A stretch of 64,000 bases of DNA from Acaudatibacter sp035532115 (lineage in GTDB: Bacteria > Pseudomonadota > Alphaproteobacteria > Caulobacterales > Caulobacteraceae). Positions 8,852 through 17,726 of the stretch are shown here, one piece after another. The position numbers were made by a program, and so were the translations under genes. The stretch is from assembly GCA_035532115.1 (NCBI GenBank), contig DATKRO010000104.1, forward strand, positions 62,001 through 126,000. The letters run 5' to 3'. Below the pieces are notes generated by a model. It saw nothing but the letters and a program-made list of their open reading frames with translations, did not search any database and was not told the origin of the DNA. Every line of letters begins with the position of its first letter. The stretch's first letter is position 1.

Positions 8852-9864
8852 CAGGCGTCGGCTTCGGCGCGCCGTCTGGTCCGGTCCCGCAGCACCGGTG
8901 CGCCCTCGGTCTCGAACCAGTCTATGGTGGCCCGAAGACCCTGACCCAGCGGCGTCACCGGGCGCCAGTCCAGCAGGGCCGCGGCCTTGGCGATGTCGGG
9001 CCGCCGGCGCCGCGGATCGTCCTGCGGCAGAGGCCGATGCGCCACCGCCGAGGACGAGCCGATCAGCCGCAGAACTTCGGCCATCAGCTCGTTGATCGTC
9101 ATCTCGTTGGGATTGCCGATGTTGACCGGACCGGGCTGGGCGCCATCCAGGGCCAGGAGCCGCAACAGCGCGTCCACGGTGTCGTCCACGAAGCAGAACG
9201 AACGGGTCTGGCGTCCGTCGCCGTAGACCGTGAGATCATCGCCGCGCAGCGCCTGGGCGATGAAGTTGGAGACCACCCGGCCGTCGCCGGCCGGCAGCCG
9301 CGGCCCGTAGGTGTTGAAGATCCGCGCCACCCTGACCTCGACGCGGCCGACGCGGTCGTAGTCGAACGCCAGGGTCTCGGCGCAGCGCTTGCCTTCGTCG
9401 TAGCAGGCCCTGGGCCCGGTGCAGTTGACGTTGCCAAGATAGGTCTCGGGCTGCGGACTGACGTGCGGGTCGCCATAGACCTCGCTGGTGGAGGAGATCA
9501 GCAGACGCGCCCCGCAGCGCTCGGCGAGCCTCAAGAGGCGCGCGGTGCCGAGAACGCTGGTCATCAGGGTGTGTTCGGGATCGCGCTGATAGAGCGGCGG
9601 CGAGGCCACGCAGGCGAGGTTGCACACGTGCGTATAGCGGCGGCGGCTCAGCGCCCGCGGCAGCGGCTGCACGATGTCGGCCTCGACGATGCGAAAGCCG
9701 CCGCGCCCCTCGATCCGGGCGAGATTGGCGCGCGAGCCGGTGAGCATCGAATCGAGGCAGGTCACCTGCGCACCGCTGTCGACGAGCCGCTCGCAAAGGT
9801 GCGAGCCGATGAACCCCGCGCCTCCCGCCACCAGCACCCGGGCGCCTGACCATGAACCCATCAT
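8851..9864 (-). CDS. UDP-glucuronate decarboxylase-like NDP-sugar epimerase/dehydratase
   Basis: A 337-aa extended short-chain dehydrogenase. It has the NAD-binding GGAGFIGSHL, the ISSTSEVYGDP segment contributing the Ser/Thr, and a YDEGKR motif in place of the usual YxxxK spacing written Y-D-E-G-K, as in UDP-xylose synthases. NTYGPRLPAGDGRVVSNF and VYGDGRQTRSFCFVDD are also characteristic of UXS. It probably turns UDP-glucuronate into UDP-xylose or a related product for the surrounding glycosyltransferases. It overlaps copy 2 of the CgeB-like genes by 4 nt (ATGA). Confidence 0.85.
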   Translation of the reverse strand: MMGSWSGARVLVAGGAGFIGSHLCERLVDSGAQVTCLDSMLTGSRANLARIEGRGGFRIVEADIVQPLPRALSRRRYTHVCNLACVASPPLYQRDPEHTLMTSVLGTARLLRLAERCGARLLISSTSEVYGDPHVSPQPETYLGNVNCTGPRACYDEGKRCAETLAFDYDRVGRVEVRVARIFNTYGPRLPAGDGRVVSNFIAQALRGDDLTVYGDGRQTRSFCFVDDTVDALLRLLALDGAQPGPVNIGNPNEMTINELMAEVLRLIGSSSAVAHRPLPQDDPRRRRPDIAKAAALLDWRPVTPLGQGLRATIDWFETEGAPVLRDRTRRRAEADA

Positions 9865-10994
9865 TGTTCGACCTCTCTCAGCTCTCGTGCGCCCGCCTGG
9901 AGGGGCGCCGGCGCGCGCCGCCGGCCCGCCGCCGCCGCGTGGCGGATATGCAGTTCCAGTTCACGCGCCCGCTGCGCGCCGCAATGCTCGCCCAGCACCC
10001 GCCGGCGCGCGGCCGCGCCGATCGAGCGGCGTTGGCGCTCGCCCATGGCGTCGAGCATCGCCAGCACGGCGCCCGTATCGCGCCCAATCAGGATCTCGCT
10101 CCCGGGCGTGAAGAGTTCGTCCAGCCCCGGCCAGTCGTCGGAAATGATGGGCGCGGCGCACGCCGCGGCCTCGAAGAGCCGCACGCTGGGCGAAAATCCG
10201 GCGACCGCCATGTCGCGCCGGGTGATGTTCAGGGTGAAGCGGCTCTGGGCGTAGAACCGGGCGTGATCGGCGGGCGGCACGTGTTCGATGCGCTCGACGT
10301 TCGCCGGCCAGTCGAGGGCGTCGGGGTACTGCGCCCCGGCGACTACGAAGGAGAGCCAGGGCGCGCGCCGGGCCGGCGCCAGCAGCAGGCGTTCGAGCTT
10401 GGCCTGGCGGTCGGGGCTGTAGGCGCCCAGATAGCTGAGGTCCCAGCGCTTGGCTGCCGCCCGGGGCCGATAGGCGCCGGTGTCCGCCGAGCAGTAGAGC
10501 ACCCGCGCCATCGGCGAGCCGTGGACGCGCTCGAGCTCGCCGAGCGTCGGGCCGCCGGTGAAGGAGAGATAGAGCTGATACTCGCCGATCTGGCCGGGCG
10601 CGAGGTACTCGAAGTCGCGCGCCTTCAGCTTGGCCAGGGTCACCGGCGTATCGATGTCGTAGAAGGCGGTGACCCCGCGCGCCTCGGCGAGCGCCCATCG
10701 GCCGACGGCGACGCCCTGCGGCACGTAGGAGCCGACCATCACCGCGTCCGCGCCGCGCACGCGCGGCGCCCAGCGCTCCAGATCCGCCAGCCCGTCGTAG
10801 AGCGCCAGATCGCAATAGTCGGGATCGGGCAGGTCGCGGTGGGCGCGGTACCAGGGCGTGTCCCGCTCCAGGAAGAGCGCCCGGTGGCCGAGCTCGGCCC
10901 AGCCTCGCAGCAGCGAGCGATAGGTGCTCGCATGGCCGTTGCCCCACGACGAGGAGAGGCTGAGGCCGAGGACGACGAGGTCGAGCGGGGTCAT
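9861..10994 (-). CDS. CgeB-like glycosyltransferase (copy 2)
   Basis: A 377-aa CgeB/DUF3880-like GT-B enzyme. It is closely similar in layout to copy 1: SSSWGNGHAST after strand one, FYDIDTPVTLAKL, DLSYLGAYSPDRQAKLERL, and PSVRLFEAAACAAPIISDDWPG in the donor-binding half, then EILIGRDTG. The Arg/Ala/Pro-rich C-terminal 40 residues are poorly conserved. The start ATG at 10994 overlaps the upstream stop in an ATGA. Copies 1 and 2 probably arose by duplication, although they now sit on opposite strands either side of the metabolic genes. Confidence 0.82.
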   Translation of the reverse strand: MTPLDLVVLGLSLSSSWGNGHASTYRSLLRGWAELGHRALFLERDTPWYRAHRDLPDPDYCDLALYDGLADLERWAPRVRGADAVMVGSYVPQGVAVGRWALAEARGVTAFYDIDTPVTLAKLKARDFEYLAPGQIGEYQLYLSFTGGPTLGELERVHGSPMARVLYCSADTGAYRPRAAAKRWDLSYLGAYSPDRQAKLERLLLAPARRAPWLSFVVAGAQYPDALDWPANVERIEHVPPADHARFYAQSRFTLNITRRDMAVAGFSPSVRLFEAAACAAPIISDDWPGLDELFTPGSEILIGRDTGAVLAMLDAMGERQRRSIGAAARRRVLGEHCGAQRARELELHIRHAAAAGRRRAPAPLQAGARELREVEQ

Positions 10995-12085
10995 GCGAGG
11001 CGCCTTTGCCGCGGCGCGGCGACGTGGCGCCTCAGCAGCGCATCGACCTCGGCGGCGCGGCGCGCGTAGGTGTGTTCGCGCAGGATGCGCCGCCGCGCCG
11101 CCGCGCCGATGGCGCGGGCGCGCTCGGCCGTGAGCCAGAGCAGATGCTCGACGACGTCCTCGCCGTCGCGCGCCACCAGCACCTCCTCTCCCGGTGCGAG
11201 AAAAAGTTCGACGCCGCGCCAGGCGTCGGTGATCAGGCAGGCGCCCGCGCCGGCGGCCTCGAAGATGCGCGTCGCCGGCGAGAAGCCCACCTCGGCCATG
11301 CTGTCGCGCGCGACGTTGAGGACGGCCAGCGCCGAGGCGTTGAAGGCGTTGTGGTCGGCGGTTCCCAAATGGCCGAGGCGGCGGACGTTTGCCGGCGCCG
11401 GTTTGTCGTCCCAGCCGGCGCCAGCCAGCAGGAAGGCGCGCTGCGCCAGTCGCGCCGCCGGCCGCAGGAAGAATTCCTCGATGCGCGCCTCGCGATCCGG
11501 CAGCCGGTTCGCTAGCAGGCCGAGGTCGCAGGTAAAGCGCCGCTCGGGGGTGGCCGGGTGATGGCTCGCGGGGTCGAGCGCGTTGTAGATCGGCCGGCAC
11601 AGCCGCGCGCCCAGCCCCTGGTAGGCCGCCACGATGGGCGCGCCGCCGCCATAGGTGAGCACGAGGTCGAGGCTGGGCAGGGCGCGGCGCAGCGGATGAT
11701 CGGGCTCGGCTCGCAGCTGCGCGACGGTCGCGGGCGCATCGACATCCCAGAAGATGCGCAAGGCGCCAGGTCTGGCCGCGGCCATCACGCCCGCCAGAAG
11801 CACGTCGTCGAAGACCCCGACGCCGCTCGCCTTCACCACCACGTCGGCGCGCCCGGCCTCGGTGACGGCGCGGCCGACTCCGGCGACATCGGCGGGATAG
11901 ACGACCACCCTCGCCCATGGCGGCGGTTCGATGTCGCGGTGCGCCTGGCGGTCGAAGGCGTCCGGCTCGTAGAAGCTGATGTCATGGCCGAGCCCCGCCA
12001 GCGCCTGAAGCACGCCCCGGTAATAGGTCGCCGCGCCGTTCCAGTACGAGGACAGCAGGCTCGAGCCATAGAAGGCGATCCTCAT
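10991..12085 (-). CDS. CgeB-like glycosyltransferase (copy 3)
   Basis: A 364-aa CgeB-like GT-B protein. Shared landmarks with copies 1 and 2 are SSYWNGAATYYRGVL at the N-terminus, FWDVDAPATVAQL, the CDLGLLANRLPDRE linker, PATRIFEAAGAGACLITDAW and EEVLVARDGEDV. The sequence is more diverged than copies 1 and 2 are from each other, so it probably has a different donor or acceptor. Both ends overlap neighbours by 4 nt (ATGA), consistent with coupled translation in the glycan operon. Confidence 0.82.
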   Translation of the reverse strand: MRIAFYGSSLLSSYWNGAATYYRGVLQALAGLGHDISFYEPDAFDRQAHRDIEPPPWARVVVYPADVAGVGRAVTEAGRADVVVKASGVGVFDDVLLAGVMAAARPGALRIFWDVDAPATVAQLRAEPDHPLRRALPSLDLVLTYGGGAPIVAAYQGLGARLCRPIYNALDPASHHPATPERRFTCDLGLLANRLPDREARIEEFFLRPAARLAQRAFLLAGAGWDDKPAPANVRRLGHLGTADHNAFNASALAVLNVARDSMAEVGFSPATRIFEAAGAGACLITDAWRGVELFLAPGEEVLVARDGEDVVEHLLWLTAERARAIGAAARRRILREHTYARRAAEVDALLRRHVAAPRQRRLA

Positions 12086-13194
12086 GCGGCGCTCGCCGCG
12101 GCGGCGCGGCCCGGTCCGGCGACCTCGGCGCAGATCCGCATCAGTTCGCGGGCGCGGTGGGCGCAGGTGTGGCGCGCGGCGATGGCCCGCGAGCCCCTCG
12201 CCGCGAGTTCGGCGCGCAGGCCCGCGTCGCAGGCGAGCGCCCGCAGCGCCGCCGTCATCGCCTCGCGGTCGCGCGCCAGGACGAAATCGCCGGCGCCGAA
12301 CAGGCCCTCGGCGTCGTTCCACGGAGCCGAGACCAGGGGGACGCCGCAAGCCAGCGCCTCGAAGACGCGGATGGTCGGGACGCCGGGAAGCCTCTCGACG
12401 TAGTAGCGGCGCGGCACGTGCACGGTGGCGAGCGCGCCGGCGAAGAGCCGCGGGACGTCGGCGTTGGGCGCCCAGCCGCGCCAGCTCGCGCCGTGGGCGC
12501 GCAGCTTCTCGAGGGCCTCGGGCGGATAGCGTACGCCATACACGTCCAGCGCCAGAGCCGCCGTGTGCGCCGGCGCAAGCAGGAATTCCTCCAGTTCACC
12601 ACTGCGTTCGTCGTCGCCCCAGTTGCCGATCCAGACGAGGCCCTCGCGGCGCCGCTCGACCGTGGGCGGGCGGAAGACGCGCGTGTCGGCGGCCTCGTGC
12701 CAGACGAAGGCCCGCCGTCCCCAGCCGCGCCGGCGATAGGTCTCGGCGAGGCTTTCGCCGAAGGCGAGGACCGCGTCGTAATCGCCGAGCGGCAGGGCGC
12801 CGATGGCCCGGGGATCGCTGACGGCGCGGTGATGGGTGTCGTGGAAGAAGAGGCTGAAGCGGCCGCGCCGACGCGCGCGCCCGACCGCGGCGACGAGCCA
12901 GGGCTCGTTCCATTCGTGCACGAGGACGAGGTCGGCGCCCGCGAGCAGCGCCTCCACGTCGACGTCCGGCGCGTAGGTGCGCGAGGAGAGCTGCGGATAG
13001 GTCCGCTGGAACCCCGAGAGCGCCGCCGCGCCGCGCTCGGCGATCAGCCCTCGCAGGCTCCAGGCGTCCGCCGGCTCGAAGACGCGCACCTCATGTCCCA
13101 GCGCCTGCAACTCGCCCAGCACCCCGCGCAGGAAATGCGCGTTGCCGTGGTTCCAGCATGAGACCAGCGAATGGGTGAAATAGACAATCCTCAC
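12082..13194 (-). CDS. CgeB-like glycosyltransferase (copy 4)
   Basis: A 370-aa CgeB-like GT-B protein and the most diverged of the four. The N-terminal motif is SCWNHGNAHFLRGVL, the D-x-D-x-P segment is replaced by LFFHDTHHRAV, and the C-terminal domain carries the LVWIGNWGDDER linker, TIRVFEALACGVPLVSAPW and DFVLARDREAM. It resembles transferases annotated simply as glycosyltransferase or spore-maturation protein CgeB; substrate unknown. It overlaps both neighbours by 4 nt. Confidence 0.8.
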   Translation of the reverse strand: MRIVYFTHSLVSCWNHGNAHFLRGVLGELQALGHEVRVFEPADAWSLRGLIAERGAAALSGFQRTYPQLSSRTYAPDVDVEALLAGADLVLVHEWNEPWLVAAVGRARRRGRFSLFFHDTHHRAVSDPRAIGALPLGDYDAVLAFGESLAETYRRRGWGRRAFVWHEAADTRVFRPPTVERRREGLVWIGNWGDDERSGELEEFLLAPAHTAALALDVYGVRYPPEALEKLRAHGASWRGWAPNADVPRLFAGALATVHVPRRYYVERLPGVPTIRVFEALACGVPLVSAPWNDAEGLFGAGDFVLARDREAMTAALRALACDAGLRAELAARGSRAIAARHTCAHRARELMRICAEVAGPGRAAAASAA

Positions 13195-14273
13195 GCGGCC
13201 GCCTCCGACGGACGGGCCATCGCCCAGCGGTAGATGGCGAGCGTCGCGGCGGCCATGGCCTGGCGCGTGTAGCGCGCGGCCCGACGGCTCGCCGCCCGCG
13301 ACAGCGCCGCGGATTCCTCCGGGCTGGCGAACAGGGCCTCGAGGGCGCGCGCGGCGAGGTCGGCGTCACCCAGCGGCGTGAACACCGCCGCCCCGGACCA
13401 GAGTTCGCGAAAGGTCGGTATGTCCGAGAGCACCAGGGCGCAGCCCGCCTGGGCCGCTTCCAGAACCGCCAGGCCGAAGGGTTCGTACGAAGCGAACGAG
13501 GCGAAGATCAGCGAGCGCTCCAGCCCCTGGCGCAGGACCGCGGGAGCAAGGGCGCCCAGGAGTTCGACGTGCGCCGCGCTCGCCGTCTCGCCAGCCGGAC
13601 CCGTCAGCGGTCCGGCCGCGAGCACCGGCCGCGACAGGCGCGCGGCGGCCCCGTCCAGCAACTCGAGGTTCTTGCCGGCGTCCCAGAGCCGGCCCGCGGT
13701 GATCACGCGCCGCGACCTGGGACGCTCGCGCCCCATCGCACCCACGCCAAGCCCGTTGCGCGCCACGAACAGCGGCAGCGGTCCATAGGCCCCGCGCGTC
13801 GCCGCGGCGAAGGCGCCCGATGGCGCGATCAGCGCGTCGCAGGCGCGGTAGCCCTCGCCCATCAGCTCGATGCGCCAACGAAAGTCCTCCGGCGGCGCGC
13901 CGCCGCGCACCGCCGCCCACCAGGTGGCCAGGCACGAGTGGGCGGCGCCCACCACCGGCGCGTGAAAGCGCACGTCGGCGGCCAGGGCGGGACTGTTCAG
14001 GTGCACGAGGTCGGCGCCGATGTCCCTGGCGAGTCCAGCGAGCAACGCGCCCGCCCCGGCGACGGCGCGGCGGTCGGGCGCCAGCCAGTCCAGCGGCAGG
14101 CCGGTCTCGACCAGCTTCACGTCGGCGAGCCGCGTTGCGGCGGCGCGCTGGACCTCGCCGGGCCTAGGCCCCAGGACCGCCAGGGTGACCTCGATCCCGG
14201 CGGCGGCGAGGGCTTCGGCCAGGGCGAGCGCATAGGTCCAGACACCCCCCACCGCATCGGCGGTCATCAGCAC
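13191..14273 (-). CDS. Glycosyltransferase family 4 (GT-B)
   Basis: About 360 aa. A retaining GT4-type transferase: MTADAVGGVWTYALALAEAL is the N-terminal acceptor-side start, GRLWDAGKNLELLDGAA opens the donor domain, and FASFASYEPFGLAVLEAA is the E-x7-E-type donor-binding signature. The start is uncertain. I give GTG at 14273. ATG at 14267 would delete part of the first strand. CTG at 14288 would recreate the 4-nt stop/start overlap (CTGA) that nearly all other junctions of this operon have. No convincing Shine-Dalgarno sits at normal distance from any of the three. Confidence 0.82.
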   Translation of the reverse strand: MLMTADAVGGVWTYALALAEALAAAGIEVTLAVLGPRPGEVQRAAATRLADVKLVETGLPLDWLAPDRRAVAGAGALLAGLARDIGADLVHLNSPALAADVRFHAPVVGAAHSCLATWWAAVRGGAPPEDFRWRIELMGEGYRACDALIAPSGAFAAATRGAYGPLPLFVARNGLGVGAMGRERPRSRRVITAGRLWDAGKNLELLDGAAARLSRPVLAAGPLTGPAGETASAAHVELLGALAPAVLRQGLERSLIFASFASYEPFGLAVLEAAQAGCALVLSDIPTFRELWSGAAVFTPLGDADLAARALEALFASPEESAALSRAASRRAARYTRQAMAAATLAIYRWAMARPSEAAA

Positions 14274-14284
14274 ATGGGTGGGAT

Positions 14285-15577
14285 TCAGAGGCCGCCGCAC
14301 GCCGCCTCCAGCTCTTCGAGCGGCGCGGGCGCCTCGTCCTGGATGTCGCTGAAGCGCGCGAACTCGGCAAGATAATGGGCGTGTGCACGCTCCCAGGCCG
14401 CATCGTCCGGCGCGCCCCACAGGCGGCGGTAGTCGGGCGACGAGGGGTAGGGATAGAGCGGCACCGGGTCGTTGGCCCAGACGCCGGCGTCCTCGAGCCG
14501 AGCGCGCCAGGCCGCCACCATGGCCTCGTCGTCGCCGGCGGTCTCGATCAGATTGGCCTGTACGAACGGCGTCGAACGGCGCGCGCGGATCAGACGCTCG
14601 GCCAGTTCGTCGGTGGAGAGGCGGCAGTTCTTGTCGAGGGCGGCGCGGCCCTGCCGGGTCAGGCTCTCGACGCCCGCCTCGATGGAGACGCAGCCGGCGG
14701 CGCCGAGCAGATCCAGCATCTGCGGCTTCCAAAGGTCGATGCGGGTCTGCACGCCGAACTGCACCGGCCGCCGCGCCAACGCCTCCAGCAGCGGCCATTG
14801 CGGCAGGAAGATCTCGTCGATGAAGTAGAGGTAGCCCACCCCCTGGGCGACGAGGCCGTCGATCTCGTCCAGCAGCAGCGCCAGTTCGCGGCGGCGATAG
14901 CCGTCGCGATAGTCGAGCTTGGCGCAGAAGCTGCAGCTGTAGGGGCAGCCGCGCGAGGCCTCCACCTCGGCGCCCGGACCCTGCGCCGCCGTGCCGAAGC
15001 GGTGGTGATGGTGGACGTGACGGTCCAGCCACGCGGCGGGCCAGCGCAGCGGCGCCAGATCGGCGAATCGGCTGGCGTGCGGCGCGCCGGTGACGCGGAC
15101 CTCGCCGCCGGAGCGGAAGCACAGCGCGGGAATGTCGGGCAGCGCGTCGCCTCGGGCCACCCTCGCGACGATCTCCTCGCACTCGCCGCGCACCACCAGG
15201 TCGCAGCCCAGCTTGGCCAGCGCCGCCCTTGGCGTCACCGATCCGTGCGGACCGACGGCCAGGGTGCGCCCGCCGCGGCCGGCGAGCGCCGCGATCAGCT
15301 GGCGCGGGGCGCGCAGCTCCGGCTGTGCGCATCGCCAGAACAGGTAGGTCGGCGCGGTGGCGACGACGGTGATGTCCGGCGCGAAGGCCGCGATGCGTCC
15401 GGCCAGGGCGTCGTTGGAGAGCCCGTCCAACGCGCCGTCCAGCATCAGCGCCTCATGGCCATCCGCCTCGACGAGCGCCTTGGCGTAACCGAGCTCGAGC
15501 GGCAGGTGCGGCTCGCGGCAGCCGAAATAGATGCTGCCCTCGAAACTCCAGCGCGGATTGACGAGGGCGACCTTCAA
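14285..15577 (-). CDS. B12-binding-domain radical SAM protein of a glycan cassette
   Basis: A 430-aa radical SAM enzyme with an N-terminal cobalamin-binding-like Rossmann domain (KVALVNPRWSFEGSIYFG, PDITVVATAPTYLF, LAVGPHGSVTP) and a radical SAM core. The iron-sulfur cluster motif is C-P-Y-S-C-S-F-C (CxxxCxxC) after VEASRG, followed by VGYLYFIDEIFLP and CVSIEAGVESL. Enzymes of this architecture methylate or rearrange unactivated carbons; embedded among glycosyltransferases it probably modifies a sugar or lipid-linked glycan. I recall similar proteins annotated as TIGR04295-type, tied to an oligosaccharide cassette (memory, not searched). The start is TTG at 15577, with GGAGG 7 nt upstream and a TTGA overlap with the epimerase stop. 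Confidence 0.85.
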   Translation of the reverse strand: MKVALVNPRWSFEGSIYFGCREPHLPLELGYAKALVEADGHEALMLDGALDGLSNDALAGRIAAFAPDITVVATAPTYLFWRCAQPELRAPRQLIAALAGRGGRTLAVGPHGSVTPRAALAKLGCDLVVRGECEEIVARVARGDALPDIPALCFRSGGEVRVTGAPHASRFADLAPLRWPAAWLDRHVHHHHRFGTAAQGPGAEVEASRGCPYSCSFCAKLDYRDGYRRRELALLLDEIDGLVAQGVGYLYFIDEIFLPQWPLLEALARRPVQFGVQTRIDLWKPQMLDLLGAAGCVSIEAGVESLTRQGRAALDKNCRLSTDELAERLIRARRSTPFVQANLIETAGDDEAMVAAWRARLEDAGVWANDPVPLYPYPSSPDYRRLWGAPDDAAWERAHAHYLAEFARFSDIQDEAPAPLEELEAACGGL

Positions 15578-16617
15578 AGCGCCGCCTCCAGGGTGGGCCG
15601 CGATGTCGCGCCCTGCAGCCATTGCAGCAGACTGGCGACGCCGGCGCGCCAGTCGACGGGCTCGCCGAGGCCCAGCGCCTGCCGCGCCCGGCTGGCGTCG
15701 GAGACGTACCAGCGCTGGTCGCCGGCGCGCCACGGCGCGAATTCGATCTGGATCGGCCTGCGCAGCAGCCGCTGCGCGTGGCCGATGAGCTGCAGCAGGC
15801 TGACGGCGTTGGCGGGGCCGCCGCCGAGGTTGAAGGCGCGCCCACGCACGCTCTCGCTGCGCTGCAACGCCCCCACATACGCCTGGACGGCGTCCGAGAC
15901 GCAAAGCACGTCGCGCACCTGGCGTCCGTCACCGAAGATGCGGATCGGCTCGCCGGCGAGGGCGCGCATCAGGAAATGGGCCACCCAGCCCTGGTCTTCC
16001 GAACCCTGCTGCAGCGGTCCGTAGATGCAGCTCATGCGCAGCACGCAGGCCGGCAGGTCGAAACTGCGGGCGTAGTCGAGCACGTACTGGTCGGCGCCGC
16101 CCTTGGAGCAGCCGTAGGGTGTGTGGAAATCCAGGCTGCGTCCCTCGCCGACGCCGGCTTGCCGCAGGGCGGGGTCGCGGGGAGCGTAGGCGCCGCCTTG
16201 CGCCTCCAGCGCCACGTCGGCGAGGTCGCCATAGACCTTGTTGGTGCTGGCGAAGACGAGGGGCAGTCGCCGCTTCTGCCGGCGCACCGCCTCCAGCAGG
16301 GTGACCGTGCCGGCGAGGTTGACGGCGAAGTCGGCGGCCGGATCGAGAAGGCTGGTGGTGACCGCGACCTGGGCGGCCAGGTGGATCACGGCGCCGGCCT
16401 CGCGCACCGCCGCCTCGACGGCCGCGGCGTCGCGGATATCGGCCGCGAGGTGGCGGACGCGATCGCCGCGGCGCTGCACCAGCCAGGCGAGATTGCGTTC
16501 GACGCCGAAGCGCTGCAGGGAGTCCAGCACCAGCACAATGCGGCCCTCGGACGCCAGCCGATCGGCGATGTTCGCGCCGATGAAGCCGGCGCCGCCGGTG
16601 ATCAGCACCGGGCGCAT
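15574..16617 (-). CDS. CDP-paratose 2-epimerase-like NDP-sugar epimerase
   Basis: A 347-aa extended SDR with NAD-binding GGAGFIGANIADRL, DSLQRFGVERNLAWL, FASTNKVYGD and the catalytic Y-G-C-S-K-G (YxxxK). The combination of ...ERNLAWL and STNKVYGD is typical of CDP-paratose/tyvelose 2-epimerases and close UDP-hexose epimerases. It should interconvert an NDP-hexose used by the neighbouring transferases. It shares one base with the upstream epimerase gene (TGATG) and 4 nt with the radical SAM gene. The exact nucleotide sugar cannot be deduced. Confidence 0.83.
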   Translation of the reverse strand: MRPVLITGGAGFIGANIADRLASEGRIVLVLDSLQRFGVERNLAWLVQRRGDRVRHLAADIRDAAAVEAAVREAGAVIHLAAQVAVTTSLLDPAADFAVNLAGTVTLLEAVRRQKRRLPLVFASTNKVYGDLADVALEAQGGAYAPRDPALRQAGVGEGRSLDFHTPYGCSKGGADQYVLDYARSFDLPACVLRMSCIYGPLQQGSEDQGWVAHFLMRALAGEPIRIFGDGRQVRDVLCVSDAVQAYVGALQRSESVRGRAFNLGGGPANAVSLLQLIGHAQRLLRRPIQIEFAPWRAGDQRWYVSDASRARQALGLGEPVDWRAGVASLLQWLQGATSRPTLEAAL

Positions 16618-17726
16618 CAGGCGACCAGCCCCTTCAGCTCCAGCTCGCGGCGCGCCTCGGCGACCCGGTCGCGGGCGTCCTGGCGCGCCACCCAGGCGGC
16701 AAGGTCGGCGAGCCCCTCGGCGAACGGAACACGGGCGCGGTAGCCCAGGCGCTGTTCGGCCCGGGTCAGATCCGGCAGGCAGTGGCGGACGTCGCCGGCG
16801 CGCATCTGGCCGGTGATCTCGGGCGCGAGGCCTGGGCGCCCCAGCGCGGTCGCGGCCAGTTCGGCGATCTGACGGATGGTCCGGGTCTCGCCACTGGCGA
16901 TGTTGAACGTCTCGCCCGGTGCGCCCGGATGATCCAGCGCCAGCAGGAAGGCGCGCACCACGTCGCTGACGTGAACGAAATCGCGCTTCTGCTCGCCGTC
17001 CTCGAACAGCATCGGCCGGCGGCCATTGGCCAGTCGCGCGGCGAAGATGGCGAGGACGCCCGTATAGGGGTTGGAGAGCGCCTGGCCGCGGCCGTAGACG
17101 TTCCAGAGCCGCAGCGCCACGCCTTCCATGCCGTAGTTCGCCGCCAGCGTCAGGGTGAGGCGCTCCTGCACGTACTTGCTGATGGCGTAGACCGAAGCCA
17201 GCGCCGCGCGCTTGGTCTCCGGCGTCGGCAGCGGCTCTAGCGGCCTGCCGGCCGCGTCGACCGGATCCCAACCGCCGCCGCCGGGCTTGGCGCAGCGCGT
17301 GGCGCTCTCGACCAGGGCGCCGTCGGCGCTGCGGTAGAGGCCTTCGCCATAGATGCTCATGGACGAGGCGACGACGATGCGCCGGACCGGGTGGGCGATC
17401 AATTGCTGCAGGAGCACCGCCGCGCCGTGGTCGTTCACCGAGACGTAGCGGTCCACCGCATACATGCTCTGACCGACGCCCACCTCGGCGGCCAGGTGGA
17501 CCACGGCCTCGACGCCGCGCACCGCCTTGGCCGCCAGGCTCTCGTCGCGCACATCGCCGACGATGAGTTCGGCGCCCTCGAGTTCGGCCGGAATCGGCCT
17601 TCCGCCATGGACCTGCTCCAGCATGCAGTCGAGCACGCGCACCCGATCGCCGCGCTGGATCAGCGCCCGCGCCAGATGCCGTCCGATGAAGCCGGCGCCG
17701 CCGGTGATCAGCACCCTGCGGCCCAT
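16617..17726 (-). CDS. NAD-dependent epimerase/dehydratase (dTDP-rhamnose 4-epimerase-like)
   Basis: A 369-aa extended SDR and the first clear gene of the leftward glycan operon. It has GGAGFIGRHLARAL, HLAAEVGVGQSMY, ASSMSIYGEG, catalytic Y-A-I-S-K and RLWNVYGRGQALSNPYTGV. An insertion with the EPLPTPETK motif before YAISK is seen in dTDP-L-rhamnose 4-epimerase/WbiB-like enzymes. The ATG at 17726 overlaps the stop of a possible 19-codon leader (17726-17785) in a TGATG. The C-terminal 30 residues form a charged helix extension. Confidence 0.83.
   Translation of the reverse strand: MGRRVLITGGAGFIGRHLARALIQRGDRVRVLDCMLEQVHGGRPIPAELEGAELIVGDVRDESLAAKAVRGVEAVVHLAAEVGVGQSMYAVDRYVSVNDHGAAVLLQQLIAHPVRRIVVASSMSIYGEGLYRSADGALVESATRCAKPGGGGWDPVDAAGRPLEPLPTPETKRAALASVYAISKYVQERLTLTLAANYGMEGVALRLWNVYGRGQALSNPYTGVLAIFAARLANGRRPMLFEDGEQKRDFVHVSDVVRAFLLALDHPGAPGETFNIASGETRTIRQIAELAATALGRPGLAPEITGQMRAGDVRHCLPDLTRAEQRLGYRARVPFAEGLADLAAWVARQDARDRVAEARRELELKGLVA

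Noticed and set aside
8987..9226. Short plus-strand frames inside the glycan operon
   Set aside because: All lie antisense to well-supported epimerase and transferase genes.
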